Positions 1 through 8,740 of a DNA stretch of 32,700 nt are shown piece by piece. Both the position numbers and the translations under genes were made by a program. Below the pieces are notes generated by a model, which worked only from the letters and a program-made list of their open reading frames with translations, had not been told where the DNA came from and did no database searches. Source of the stretch: Schlesneria paludicola DSM 18645. GTDB lineage: Bacteria; Planctomycetota; Planctomycetia; Planctomycetales; Planctomycetaceae. The stretch covers positions 1 through 32,700 of the forward strand of contig CAMAYU010000055.1 in NCBI GenBank assembly GCA_945862235.1. Reading direction: 5' to 3'. Numbering within the stretch: position 1 is the first letter of the stretch; each line of letters starts with the position of its first letter.

Positions 1-3000
1 TCGGCGATGGTCAGATTCACACCTTCACGGGAGTTGCCCGAGAAGCTGGTGTTGTCGAAGCAACCGTTCAACGTGCCGCCACTGAAAGCCGCGCCGTTGA
101 GGCCCGCACCACCGAAGACGAGTCCGTTGGCATCGACCGACATGTTCGAGAAATCAATGTTGACCACAGTGTTCGGGCCGCTGCTGGTCACAAACACACC
201 GGTCGCGCCGCTGTCCGAAATCGAACTGATGTTGGTCCCGGACAAATTGAGCGTTGCCGCGCCCGTGACCTCCAAAAAGGCACCAAACGTGGTGCTGCCG
301 TCGATCGTCGAGGCATCCAATGACATGTTGGCGAGGCTATTCACGCCATCGATCGTGCCAAGCAAACCGACACCGCCACTGTTGTCGATGGAACTGCCCG
401 TCGTCATGCGGAAGTCTTGATGCCCACCGGCCGTCACCAGCAACACCGCACCATCGTTGCCGCTGTTGTCGGCGACAGTCGCGTCCAGCGTCACCAGTGA
501 AGTCGAACCGGCTCCGGTGACGAAGCCGTTGAAGGCGTTCGCGGAGTTGTTCGAGAGATTGCTGGCGGCGAAGTCGGCCGTCAGTGTTCCGCCGTTGCGA
601 ACGTCGAATTCAAACCCGATTTGCTGAGTCGCATTCGGTGCGTTGTTGACGATCGTGGCCGCGTTGAACGTCAGGTTCACTGTCGAACCGCCTCCGCCCA
701 CCACATCGACATTGGCCACCACACCGTTGCCAGTTCCGGCCGTCTGGCCGTTGTCCGAAATCGACAGCGCGTCAAAGTTCGCTTGGAACAGCGTGCCATT
801 GGTCGCGTTCAGCTCGATCCCGTCGCCACCGTTGCGATCAACATTCGTACCGTTAATCAGCGAAAGTGAGCTGCCCGGCGAACCGTTCAGGTCGAACCGC
901 AACCCGTCACCGTTCGTGGTGGCACCGTTGTCGCTGAGTGAGCTGTTGTCGAAGATCGCCACGATGTTGGAACCAGCCGCCAGCGTCGGGCCGTTCGCTG
1001 TAACGAACACGCCGCTATTGAAACTCCCGGTGATCGGCGTGTCCTGGAAATTCAGATTCACTAGCCCGGTGTTGTTAATCACACCGAGAATGCCGTTGCC
1101 GTTCCCCGTCGCTTGACCACTGTTAGTGAACGAGGACGCAATAGCATTCACGTCGAGACGGCCATTGTTGACGTTGAAGTCCAAGCCATCTTCGCCGCTG
1201 TTGTCGTTCGTCGAGCCGTTTTGCAACGTGATCCTGGCGTCGGTCGCGGCACCGGTCAGCGTGATGTGCATGCCGTCAGCACCGCTGTTGTCGAGCGGCG
1301 TGTTGTCGAGTACCAGCGTGGCGATCGAATTACCCGCGAAGTTCGCGTTCAACGCGTTTTCAAGACTGTTGGTGAAGTTACCGTTCGTCACCTGCCCGAT
1401 GAACGTGCTGCCATTCACGATGTCCAAAAACATCCCGTGACGCTGCGTGCCGAGTGGTGGCACGAGGGTGTTGTTCGCAGGCGTGTCGGCCATTCTCAGG
1501 TTGACGATCGACTGGCTCGACTCAATGTGAACGCCGTCGAAGAGACCGGGAGCCAACCGACTGCTGTCGGCGAGCGTGCCGCTCAAGACGGCAATGTCGG
1601 CCGTACTGCCGTTGGCGGCATCCAGAAACAGACCATGCTCGCCGGACAAGTTGCCGGTCGTGTTGCTGAACAACAGATCCGCAATCGAGGCGTCCATCTG
1701 TCCGAAGATCGCGCTGCGGTCGTTGTTGTCCATGAGGTTGCTCGTGGACGTAACGTTGAGCGTCGCGGTATTCAGGTTGAAGAACAGGCCGTCGCGTCCG
1801 TTGAATCGAACATCGGACGCATCGACAAACAAGCCGGTTGTCGAGCCGGTCGTCCCTTGAACGTGAATACCGTCTTCCGCGTTGTTGGTCAGGAAGCTGC
1901 CGAAGACGTTCACATCCATCGCCGTCGCATTCGAGCCGATGAGGGCAATACCGTCGATCGCGTTGTCGTTCGCCTGAAGGTTCAGGAAGTTCAATTCACC
2001 GACACCGCCCGAATGGTTGTAGACGACACCAGAACCGAGCAGGCTGCGATTGAATTGACCGCCAACAATGTCGCCTTGGAAGAGGGTTCCGTTGATGAGC
2101 GTGATGTTCAGGTTGTCGCCGCCGTTGTCGTTGGAGATCAGCGGCCCACCCGGCGTCGTGGCGGTCAGCGTGACCGAGCCGCCATCGCCAAGAACCTGTA
2201 CGCCCACTCCGGCATTCCCACTTGATTGAACATTGTTCAGCGTCGCGACGAGGTTCCGCCCCGTCTCTTGCAGATGAATTCCGAACGCCTGCGTTCCAGC
2301 CGGATCCGAATTCATCGCGACATTGGTCAGGCTCAGATCGAGATCCCCGGCACCGACACCGACGAAGATGCCGCCGCCGAGGTTGTTTCCAAATCCGCTG
2401 GGATTCAGATGATTCGTACTCATACTCATGAGGTTGACGCCGCGAATGATGCCGGTGCCGGTCGCGTTTTGCAGATTGATTCCGACGCCACCGTTGCCGG
2501 AAATCTCCAAGCATTGCAGCAGGAAGTTGTTCGACCCCGCCGCCGTGTTCGTGATCGCATCGCCGCCCGCATTGAGCAGGTTAAACCCGGCCACTTCGTT
2601 GTTGTTGGCCAGCGTGATGATGTTGCCCGCACTGCTGAGGAACGGGTAGTTCCCGCTGTTCGTGGCACCCGGCAGCACAAAGACTCCGTTCACGTCGCAA
2701 CCACCATAGGTCGCGAACATGTTGGCCATGTGGGCCTTGCCCTCACCGAGCATCCGCTGGTTGTCTTCCAACGCAATGGAGCCAGTCAGTGGTGCTCCTT
2801 CAGTCGTCGTTCCGGCAGCCACCAGAATCAGATCGGCACCGGGAACGGAGGCCGGAAGGGTATTGAACGGATGCTCAAACGAACCATCTCCACCCGCTGC
2901 GGCGGTGTTGTTGATGTGCGACACGAAGTACGGCAGGCCATCGGCCGGATTGACTGCGGCGATATTGATGTCCTGGACGTAGGTGTCCGTGGCCACTCGC

Positions 3001-3875
3001 CAGTTGCGTTGGACGGGCATCAGCATTCGTTCGCGAGTCGACCATTGTGGGAAGTACCGCGTTGGGCGGAACCCGGCGAAACGGAAGTCAACAACCGCGT
3101 TGACGTTCGTTCCAAACTGACGGTCATCCGTCACGTTGACGGCGACGGACAAGTCGTCGCTCACCCACGCTTCCATCCGTCCGCGAACACCAATCGGCTC
3201 CTTGCTGCTCGACTGATAGCCGTACATACCGGCGTAGGCCCGCAACCACGGTGTGGCTTGAAAGACCGGGAAACCAAACTCGAAGTCGGCTCCAGAGAGA
3301 GACTCTTCACGCAGTTGTTGTCCGAGGAACGCGATCTGATTCCCGGCGAAGAACGGGTCGCCACCCACACAAATCTCTCGGATGAACCGGTCGGTCTTTC
3401 CAAGTCCAATGTAGCCGTTGGCCCGGAAGTCCCAGCCTTGCCCCAGCGTCTCGAAGCCAAGGGTGGCCTGTCGGTACCGATTGTTCAGCGTCGATTTATC
3501 AGCATCGAAATAGCCGTTGATGCCGAAAATGCGATCCGTCGCATCGGAATAGCGGCGAGCTACCAAGCCGCTGTTGACACCGACTTCACTGGTGTCCGTC
3601 AGCAACAGCCGCGAGTTCGAGGCAATGAACGAGTCTTCGTTCAGCCAGAACGGCGTGAAGGCACCGATTTGGGTATACCCGTTTTGGTATCCCACTCCGG
3701 ACCCCGACTGATGTCGGACATCAAAGTAGGTGCCGCGTATCGTGGCACCGCCACTGAAGTCTTGCAGCGAAGCCGAACCGACATCTTCTGTCGGTTGGAC
3801 TGCGGTTTGAGCCGCAGCAACGCTCGCAAACAACAACGACGATAGGCACAGCAGACCGACATTCACACGTTGCAT
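1..3875 (-). CDS. Giant secreted beta-helix repeat protein with inverse-autotransporter-like N-terminal barrel (3' end outside window)
   Basis: The reading frame opens at the ATG complementary to 3873-3875, and I followed the beta-helix-like protein through it to the left edge; 1291 codons are in the window. A purine-rich Shine-Dalgarno stretch (complement of 3881-3890) lies 5 bases upstream. The product starts with a signal peptide ending in VAAAQ. Residues about 30-300 contain alternating-strand segments such as RIFGINGYFDADKS and GFETLGQGWDFRANGYIG, which resemble the inverse autotransporter (intimin/invasin) barrel. From about residue 325, GGDGSFEHPFNTL marks the entry of a pectin-lyase-like right-handed beta-helix. 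The remaining ~950 residues are degenerate Asn/Gly/Ser/Thr-rich repeats with recurring cores such as NSGADGMHI, NSGEDGLDF and RNGGDGIEL. This suggests a surface or outer-membrane-anchored protein whose passenger follows its barrel. Substrate or partner is unknown; adhesion or polysaccharide binding is a guess. The barrel assignment rests on pattern recognition only. Confidence 0.85.
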   Translation of the reverse strand, partial: MQRVNVGLLCLSSLLFASVAAAQTAVQPTEDVGSASLQDFSGGATIRGTYFDVRHQSGSGVGYQNGYTQIGAFTPFWLNEDSFIASNSRLLLTDTSEVGVNSGLVARRYSDATDRIFGINGYFDADKSTLNNRYRQATLGFETLGQGWDFRANGYIGLGKTDRFIREICVGGDPFFAGNQIAFLGQQLREESLSGADFEFGFPVFQATPWLRAYAGMYGYQSSSKEPIGVRGRMEAWVSDDLSVAVNVTDDRQFGTNVNAVVDFRFAGFRPTRYFPQWSTRERMLMPVQRNWRVATDTYVQDINIAAVNPADGLPYFVSHINNTAAAGGDGSFEHPFNTLPASVPGADLILVAAGTTTEGAPLTGSIALEDNQRMLGEGKAHMANMFATYGGCDVNGVFVLPGATNSGNYPFLSSAGNIITLANNNEVAGFNLLNAGGDAITNTAAGSNNFLLQCLEISGNGGVGINLQNATGTGIIRGVNLMSMSTNHLNPSGFGNNLGGGIFVGVGAGDLDLSLTNVAMNSDPAGTQAFGIHLQETGRNLVATLNNVQSSGNAGVGVQVLGDGGSVTLTATTPGGPLISNDNGGDNLNITLINGTLFQGDIVGGQFNRSLLGSGVVYNHSGGVGELNFLNLQANDNAIDGIALIGSNATAMDVNVFGSFLTNNAEDGIHVQGTTGSTTGLFVDASDVRFNGRDGLFFNLNTATLNVTSTSNLMDNNDRSAIFGQMDASIADLLFSNTTGNLSGEHGLFLDAANGSTADIAVLSGTLADSSRLAPGLFDGVHIESSQSIVNLRMADTPANNTLVPPLGTQRHGMFLDIVNGSTFIGQVTNGNFTNSLENALNANFAGNSIATLVLDNTPLDNSGADGMHITLTGAATDARITLQNGSTNDNSGEDGLDFNVNNGRLDVNAIASSFTNSGQATGNGNGILGVINNTGLVNLNFQDTPITGSFNSGVFVTANGPTLAAGSNIVAIFDNSSLSDNGATTNGDGLRFDLNGSPGSSLSLINGTNVDRNGGDGIELNATNGTLFQANFDALSISDNGQTAGTGNGVVANVDVVGGGGSTVNLTFNAATIVNNAPNATQQIGFEFDVRNGGTLTADFAASNLSNNSANAFNGFVTGAGSTSLVTLDATVADNSGNDGAVLLVTAGGHQDFRMTTGSSIDNSGGVGLLGTIDGVNSLANMSLDASTIDGSTTFGAFLEVTGAATLNLSGTNISSISDSGATGVFVTSSGPNTVVNIDFSNMSVDANGLVFGGAGLNGAAFSGGTLNGCFDNTSFSGNSREGVNLTIA

Positions 3876-4721
3876 GGACGCCTCTCTCCCGCAGAATCCG
3901 ATTTCGGCTTCCGTCACTCTGCTCAACAAAACTTCACCAAAGTTGGAGTCCCGTTGAGCGACCGCTTCCGCACGTTCCCGGACCGCCGGTCGTGACGAAA
4001 ACATCGCTTCCTCTCGTTATTCGACCGTTGAGGCTTCTGAGGATGAGTCAAACCTTACTGCCTCTAACGATCTTCGCGATGAAATCAGTTGCAAGGGACG
4101 CCAAAAAAACACCTCCCATTGCTACCAAACACCCCAGACTCACTGTTTGCGTCGGTGGCATCACGCTCCATACGCCCTCAACAAAATGAGCGTGTCAGCG
4201 TTAACGTGCTTCACACAAAGGGGCTATGGCCAAGTGTCGAAGAGGCTGCAGCACTGTTCGGTAATCGCGGCGACCGATTGGTGTTTTGGCCAAGGCGAGC
4301 CAGCTTCACATTCAGGAGCAAAATCGTGTCGGCATGTCCTGCCGAAGCTTGCCAAGTGGATCGGCCCACCCAACACAGATATTCCCCGTTCGATGTGCTG
4401 ACGATCTCATCTTCGTTCGCGGCAAGAGCGACGCCGGATTTCCCTGTGTCAAGGTGATGGAAGCTCTGAACTCGTGACTAAAGTGTGCAATAAAACGCGG
4501 AACCCTCTCACGTGACATGCGATGCCATTGAACAACTCACAAGAGCGAGGTTTTTTTGTCACCGGAGTTGAATGGCTCGATGGCAGACGTTAACTTGCGG
4601 CTCCAGCTTTAAAGGTGGCCGAATTTTCGTGTGTTTAGTCGTTGGTCGGTATTGGGGCATGCCAAAGCTGCATGTCAGGATCACCACTGACGAGTAAGAG
4701 TTTCGAGAGAAGGTTGACGAC
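3876..4721. other. 846-nt spacer between divergent genes, no gene recognised
   Basis: This stretch separates the minus-strand beta-helix gene from plus-strand rplM. Its short open frames are rich in Arg, Ser, His and Cys, have no plausible start signals and resemble no family I know. It must hold the promoters of both flanking genes. A short T-run at 4551-4557 has no convincing stem before it. I recognise no tRNA or structured RNA here, although a small RNA cannot be excluded. Confidence 0.5.
4568..4595 (+). promoter_or_regulatory. Possible sigma70-type promoter upstream of rplM
   Basis: TTGAAT at 4568-4573 and TTAACT at 4590-4595 are separated by 16 bases and lie about 125 bases before the rplM start. 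The match to the -35/-10 consensus is only moderate, so this is a tentative call. Confidence 0.25.
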
Positions 4722-5231
4722 GTGATTGCTCCTCAGACGACGTTTATGAAGGCTACCGACCGCGATCATGGCGGGAAGTGTGAGCCAACTTGGTTTGTGG
4801 TCGATGCCAGTGGAATGATTGTGGGGCACCTCGCAACGAGGCTCGCGACAATTCTGATGGGCAAGCACAGGCCCGAATACACTCCTCACGTTGATACGGG
4901 CGATTACGTGATTGTCCTCAACGCGGACAAAGTGAGATTCACAGGGCGGCCGATCAAACACGATCAAAATCAGCACTTCACGACGAAGATGGCCCAAAAG
5001 GTCTACACTCGTTACACGGGCTGGCCTGGTGGTCAACGCAAAACCAGCGCGATCAACATGTGGTCGAAGAAGCCGAATGAGATTTTGAAGTTGGCAGTGA
5101 AGCGAATGCTGCCGAAGAACGCGCTGGCTCGACACATGCTCGACAAACTGAAACTGTTTTCAGGCCCTTCGCATACTCATCAAGCCCAGCAACCATTGCC
5201 GCTACCTGAACATTTGTTGCCGAAGAGGTAG
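4722..5231 (+). CDS. rplM: 50S ribosomal protein L13
   Basis: This 169-residue product is the large-subunit protein L13, an early assembly protein binding 23S rRNA. Diagnostic segments are the N-terminal WFVVDASGMIVGHLAT, the central GDYVIVLNADKVRFTG, YTRYTGWPGG and the C-terminal LKLFSGPSHTHQAQQP, all in the usual order. The start chosen is the GTG at 4722, because a GAGAGAAGG Shine-Dalgarno run (4705-4713) sits 8 bases upstream. The in-frame ATG at 4746 lacks such a signal. rpsI follows after about 130 bases on the same strand, the near-universal L13-S9 pair, so the two are probably cotranscribed and end at the terminator near 5925. Length is slightly above the usual ~145 residues, with the excess at both ends. 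Confidence 0.96.
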   Translation: MIAPQTTFMKATDRDHGGKCEPTWFVVDASGMIVGHLATRLATILMGKHRPEYTPHVDTGDYVIVLNADKVRFTGRPIKHDQNQHFTTKMAQKVYTRYTGWPGGQRKTSAINMWSKKPNEILKLAVKRMLPKNALARHMLDKLKLFSGPSHTHQAQQPLPLPEHLLPKR

Positions 5232-5361
5232 TCTCGGCTTAAGGTCTTTTGAACGGCTGTTCCGCGACACACTCGGCCAACTCGGTCCCCGCCTTGATCT
5301 CGATGGGGACTCGACAGTCGTACTTTCTGTATCAGAAACATTTTGATTGGTGGCGAACTCG

Positions 5362-5886
5362 ATGGAAGACATGACGACTCCCGAAGTATTTCCAGAACAG
5401 GCGTCCTCGCCAGAGCTGACGTTCGGTCACGAAACCGGAGTGGAAGCACCGGTTCCGGTTCCGTCGGCACCTCGCGTCATGCGTGGAAAGATCGACCGAT
5501 TTGGTGTCGCCATGGGGACGGGGCGTCGTAAGACTTCGGTCGCTCGGGTTCGAATCAAGTCTGGAAGCGGAGCGATTCGGGTCAACGGCCGCAGCATGGA
5601 AGAGTTTTTCTGTATTGAGAAGGATCGCATGATCGCTCTCAGTCCTCTGCGTGCCACCGAAACCTTGGGGCAGGTCGATGTGACGATTCGCGTGAATGGC
5701 GGCGGAACGACAGGGCAGTCCGGTGCGATCGTCATGGGCATTGCCCGCGCGTTGGAGGTCATGAACCCGAGCCTGTTCCCCGTACTCAAAGAGGCGGGCT
5801 ATTTTACTCGCGACAGCCGTATGGTTGAACGCAAGAAGTATGGCCACAAGAAGGCCCGTCGTGGCTTCCAATTCTCCAAGCGCTGA
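5362..5886 (+). CDS. rpsI: 30S ribosomal protein S9 with N-terminal extension
   Basis: This 174-residue product is S9, the small-subunit protein whose C-terminal tail reaches the P-site tRNA. The core begins at about residue 47 with FGVAMGTGRRKTSVARVR. It continues with IRVNGRSMEEFF, VNGGGTTGQSGAI and the basic tail KKARRGFQFSKR, ending in the conserved Ser-Lys-Arg. About 45 residues rich in Pro, Glu and Val precede the core and are absent from the standard ~130-residue protein. I chose the ATG at 5362. The frame stays open upstream to TTG 5347 and GTG 5350, and another ATG lies at 5371; none has a strong ribosome binding site, so the exact start is uncertain. It pairs with rplM upstream, and an intrinsic terminator follows 38 bases after the stop. 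Confidence 0.95.
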   Translation: MEDMTTPEVFPEQASSPELTFGHETGVEAPVPVPSAPRVMRGKIDRFGVAMGTGRRKTSVARVRIKSGSGAIRVNGRSMEEFFCIEKDRMIALSPLRATETLGQVDVTIRVNGGGTTGQSGAIVMGIARALEVMNPSLFPVLKEAGYFTRDSRMVERKKYGHKKARRGFQFSKR

Positions 5887-5924
5887 TCGCGTTGGACGTT
5901 GTTGTGGCGATTTGTTTGTAATAC

Positions 5925-5959
5925 TCCCCGTCGGATTTGATCCGATGGGGATTTTTTTT
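5925..5959 (+). terminator. Intrinsic terminator of the rplM-rpsI unit
   Basis: A 12-bp stem (5925-5936 with 5940-5951, one G-U pair) closes a 3-nt loop and is followed by eight T residues (5952-5959). It is a textbook Rho-independent terminator 38 bases after the rpsI stop. Confidence 0.92.
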
Positions 5960-6084
5960 GAAGTAGGGTGAGATTCGGTGGCGGACGCGCCGCTCGCTGG
6001 CAGGGCGATCTGCAGTTGCGAACTCGGCTCCGATGTCGTGGCGTTCCTCTCGACGATTGTCGTTGTGGGTGTGAGGAGAATCAC

Positions 6085-7479
6085 ATGAGCAGCATCCGAA
6101 CACCAGACGGTTCGCGAGTCTATAACCCGCTGCTGCAGCCGGATCTCCGATTGATGCTTTCCGAGAATGACGAACTCGGATTGCAGCAGTTTTGCGAAGT
6201 CCTCAATCCCGTCATTGTCTCGGAAGTGCTTCAGGGGCTGGGTCCAGCGGATGTTTGGCGTGTTTTGTCGTCAATCGGCATTGAGCGTCAGGCCGAGATA
6301 TTTGAACTGATCGAGCCGTCACAACAGATTGAGTTGGTGGGGGCGATCGATCGCCAGCACCTCTCCCAGCTCGTGGAAGCCATGTCGCCCGATGATCGGG
6401 TGGACCTGCTTGAACACATGGATGAAGAGCAACTGGAAGCGTTGCTGCCGTTGATCGCTCAAGCGGAACGCGACGAAATTCGGAAGATGCTTTCGTACCC
6501 GGACAACTCCGCCGGTTCGATTATGACGACCGAGTATGCGTCGCTACCTGAGAACATCTCTGTCGGGGAGGCTCTCAGTCGGTTGCGGCAGCAAGCCCCG
6601 GATCGTGAGACCATTTACTACGTCTTTATGCTGGATGAAGCCCGTCACTTGCGCGGAGTCATCACGTTACGCGAGTTGATCCTGGCTCGCCCTGGAGTCT
6701 CGCTAGCGGATGTCATGCGGCGTGATCTGATTTCGGCCAATGTCGAGGACGATCAAGAAGTCGTCGCGAAGTTGATTGCCCGCTTCGACCTCTTGGCTCT
6801 TCCCATCCTTGACGATCAAAGTCGATTGGTTGGAATCGTCACCCACGACGACGTACTGGATGTCGTGCAGGAAGAGGCGATCGAGGATGCCTATCGTCAA
6901 TCGGCCATCCAACCCTTTGAACACGGCTATCTTTCAACACCGCTGCTGACCATTGCGTGGAAACGCGGAGTCTGGTTGCTTGTGCTGTCAGTCATGGCCC
7001 TTGGAACCGCAACAGCCGTGCGTGCGTTCGGTGGAACAGAAACGGACACCAGTGGTTCAGCCAACACCAACTGGCTGGATTGGTTTTTGCCGCTGGTATT
7101 GGCCAGCGGCGGTAACACGGGGTCACAATCGGCAACGCTGGTCATTCGCACGATGGCGATGGCCACGCTGAGTAGGCGTGACATGTGGAGGATCGCGTAT
7201 CGCGAATTGCTGACCGGTGCGATTCTGGGCCTCAGCCTCGCGGTGTTCTCATGGGGAGCGTTGCAACTGCTGTTCGGCCGGGATTGGATGCAGGCGGGTG
7301 TGGTGGGGCTAACCATTTCACTCGTGGTGACGATGGGGAGTGTGACGGGTTCGTTGCTGCCAATGTTCTTCGAGTGGCTCGGCATGGACCCGGCCCTCAT
7401 GTCGAATCCACTGATCTCGTCACTCAGCGACATCCTCGGAGTGGTGATCTACTTCTCGGTGGCGATGGCCCTGTTGTGA
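6085..7479 (+). CDS. mgtE: Magnesium transporter MgtE
   Basis: This 464-residue inner-membrane protein matches the MgtE Mg2+ channel family. The N-domain (about residues 20-135) is built of short helices such as RVDLLEHMDEEQLEALLPLI. A CBS pair occupies about 140-265 (GSIMTTEYASLPENISVGEA, LALPILDDQSRLVGIVTHDD). A plug-like helix leads into five TM segments from about 290 on. Pore-forming hallmarks are LVLASGGNTGSQSATLVIR (337-355) and the last helix with Asp449, equivalent to the pore Mg2+-site Asp of characterised MgtE. The acidic N/CBS surface is known in the family to gate the pore in response to cytosolic Mg2+. The start at 6085 is supported by AGGAG at 6074-6078, 6 bases upstream; the frame is open from 5968, but that part overlaps the terminator region. 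It is the first gene after the rpsI terminator and probably has its own promoter. Confidence 0.95.
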   Translation: MSSIRTPDGSRVYNPLLQPDLRLMLSENDELGLQQFCEVLNPVIVSEVLQGLGPADVWRVLSSIGIERQAEIFELIEPSQQIELVGAIDRQHLSQLVEAMSPDDRVDLLEHMDEEQLEALLPLIAQAERDEIRKMLSYPDNSAGSIMTTEYASLPENISVGEALSRLRQQAPDRETIYYVFMLDEARHLRGVITLRELILARPGVSLADVMRRDLISANVEDDQEVVAKLIARFDLLALPILDDQSRLVGIVTHDDVLDVVQEEAIEDAYRQSAIQPFEHGYLSTPLLTIAWKRGVWLLVLSVMALGTATAVRAFGGTETDTSGSANTNWLDWFLPLVLASGGNTGSQSATLVIRTMAMATLSRRDMWRIAYRELLTGAILGLSLAVFSWGALQLLFGRDWMQAGVVGLTISLVVTMGSVTGSLLPMFFEWLGMDPALMSNPLISSLSDILGVVIYFSVAMALL

Positions 7480-7616
7480 CCTATTGGCTCGGCAAGCCAA
7501 GGGCCATTGCCTTGCTGAAACCGTGGCACCCCGAATTGAAAAAGGCATTGGCCCTGTCGGCAAGTCGAGCCGTCTTGACCCCGTTCTGCGGGCAGGGCTA
7601 TCTTCGCCGCCGAGTT

Positions 7617-7637
7617 CGCAGGCGTCTCGCGCCTGCG
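7617..7637. repeat. Perfect 8-bp hairpin between mgtE and scpB
   Basis: CGCAGGCG (7617-7624) pairs exactly with CGCCTGCG (7630-7637) across a 5-nt loop, 137 bases after the mgtE stop. No T-run follows, so it is not a classic terminator. It could be a small dispersed palindrome or a structured leader of scpB. Confidence 0.6.
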
Positions 7638-7683
7638 TCTCTTCGAGAACGTTCAGCCTCGTGGCGGAAGGAGCCGGATCGCG

Positions 7684-8598
7684 ATGTCTCTACCGTTAGA
7701 AGATGCGGCCCCAGACGGAGAGCCTTCCTTTTGGGATCGGCTGGACGACGGGGGACCACAAGGCGAGGAGTCACTACCCGAAGCCGAAGAAGCCGACTGG
7801 TCGGGAGACGAGCTTGAACAGGCCTACCTGAGGGCGATCGAAGTTCTCGAAGCTTCTGAAGCCGAGTTTCCCGAGGTTGGACTGAATGACCCGCCGTTGG
7901 ACGATGCCTCACCCGTGCTGATGTCCGCCCCTGCGATCACCGCCGTTTCCAATCAACGACTCGAAGCGGCCAACTCATTGTCGTCCACGACCACCGAATC
8001 GGAGCGGGTGGAGGCGGCAAAAGAGCTGCACCAACTGGCCGCGAGCCGTGCGACGAACGCCGCCGAGCAACCTCCCGCCGTTCAGCCACGTCAGATTCTC
8101 GAAGCCTTGCTGTTCGTTGGTGGAGACGCGCTGACGGCGAAGAAAATGAGTGGCGTGTTGCGTGGTGAGTTCTCGATTGAATTCATCGAGCGCGAGCTGG
8201 ATGAACTCAACAGGCTTTACGCGGCGGAGGGCCGCCCCTACGAGATTCGCCTCGGTGAAGGAGGCTATCGCCTGACGCTGCGGGAGGACTTTGAACGCAT
8301 CCGCAACAAGGTCTACGGACAGGGGCCGAAGGAAGTCAAACTGTCGCAAGAGGCCATTGAAGTCTTAGCGGTCGTTGCCTACCGACAACCGATCTCGGAC
8401 AGTGAGATCGAGGAACTCGGCAAGCCAGGCTGCGGAGCGATTCTCCGGCAACTCTTGCGTCGTGAGCTGATCGCGGTGAAGCGGCAACCGGACAAACCGC
8501 GCGACGTGAGCTACCAAACAACGCCTCGATTCTTGTCGCTCTTCGGGATCCGCAGTTTGGACGAACTGCCGCGACATGAGCAGGTTGGCTACAAGTGA
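7684..8598 (+). CDS. scpB: Segregation and condensation protein B with long acidic N-terminal extension
   Basis: The 304-residue product carries a ScpB domain from about residue 134 to the end. ScpB is the winged-helix kleisin-binding partner of the SMC-ScpA condensin that compacts and segregates chromosomes. Recognisable segments are QILEALLFVGGDALTAKKMS (first winged helix), YEIRLGEGGYRLTL, LSQEAIEVLAVVAYRQPIS (second winged helix) and TTPRFLSLFGIRSLDELP. The first ~130 residues are acidic, low-complexity and absent from ordinary ~190-residue ScpB; they are likely disordered. The start at 7684 is backed by a GGAAGGAG run about 10 bases upstream (7666-7673). scpA is not adjacent, so this gene stands apart from the usual scpA-scpB pair. 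Confidence 0.9.
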   Translation: MSLPLEDAAPDGEPSFWDRLDDGGPQGEESLPEAEEADWSGDELEQAYLRAIEVLEASEAEFPEVGLNDPPLDDASPVLMSAPAITAVSNQRLEAANSLSSTTTESERVEAAKELHQLAASRATNAAEQPPAVQPRQILEALLFVGGDALTAKKMSGVLRGEFSIEFIERELDELNRLYAAEGRPYEIRLGEGGYRLTLREDFERIRNKVYGQGPKEVKLSQEAIEVLAVVAYRQPISDSEIEELGKPGCGAILRQLLRRELIAVKRQPDKPRDVSYQTTPRFLSLFGIRSLDELPRHEQVGYK

Positions 8599-8624
8599 TC
8601 TCGGTCGGAAACTGTGCAGAAATG

Positions 8625-8657
8625 ATAGTCGTCTTTCGCTCCGCGAAAGACGACTAT
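8625..8657. repeat. Perfect 15-bp palindrome between convergent genes
   Basis: The 15-base arm 8625-8639 is exactly complementary to 8643-8657, with a TCC loop. It lies 26 bases after the scpB stop and 84 bases before the end of the convergent minus-strand gene. No T-run follows on either strand. It may be a bidirectional transcript-end hairpin or a member of a dispersed palindromic repeat family; its TCC loop is shared with the element at 17470. Confidence 0.85.
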
Positions 8658-8740
8658 GCGACAGTGAATTCTGCGCCGATCGCTTGGCTGTTTGTTGGAA
8701 AGCGCAATCGAAGCGAAATACGCTCACCAACGAAACGTCT

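Noticed and set aside
1113..3845. Two long abutting open frames on the plus strand (1113-2225 and 2226-3845)
   Set aside because: They lie antisense to the beta-helix gene, are rich in Arg/Val/Asp without any domain, and the minus-strand product has a signal peptide, ribosome binding site and clear repeats.
3992..4477. Short plus-strand frames in the spacer before rplM
   Set aside because: No start signals, no family resemblance, and an Arg/Cys/Ser-rich composition typical of non-coding GC-rich DNA.
7617..7637. Hairpin as mgtE terminator
   Set aside because: It is 137 bases past the stop and has no T-run on either side.
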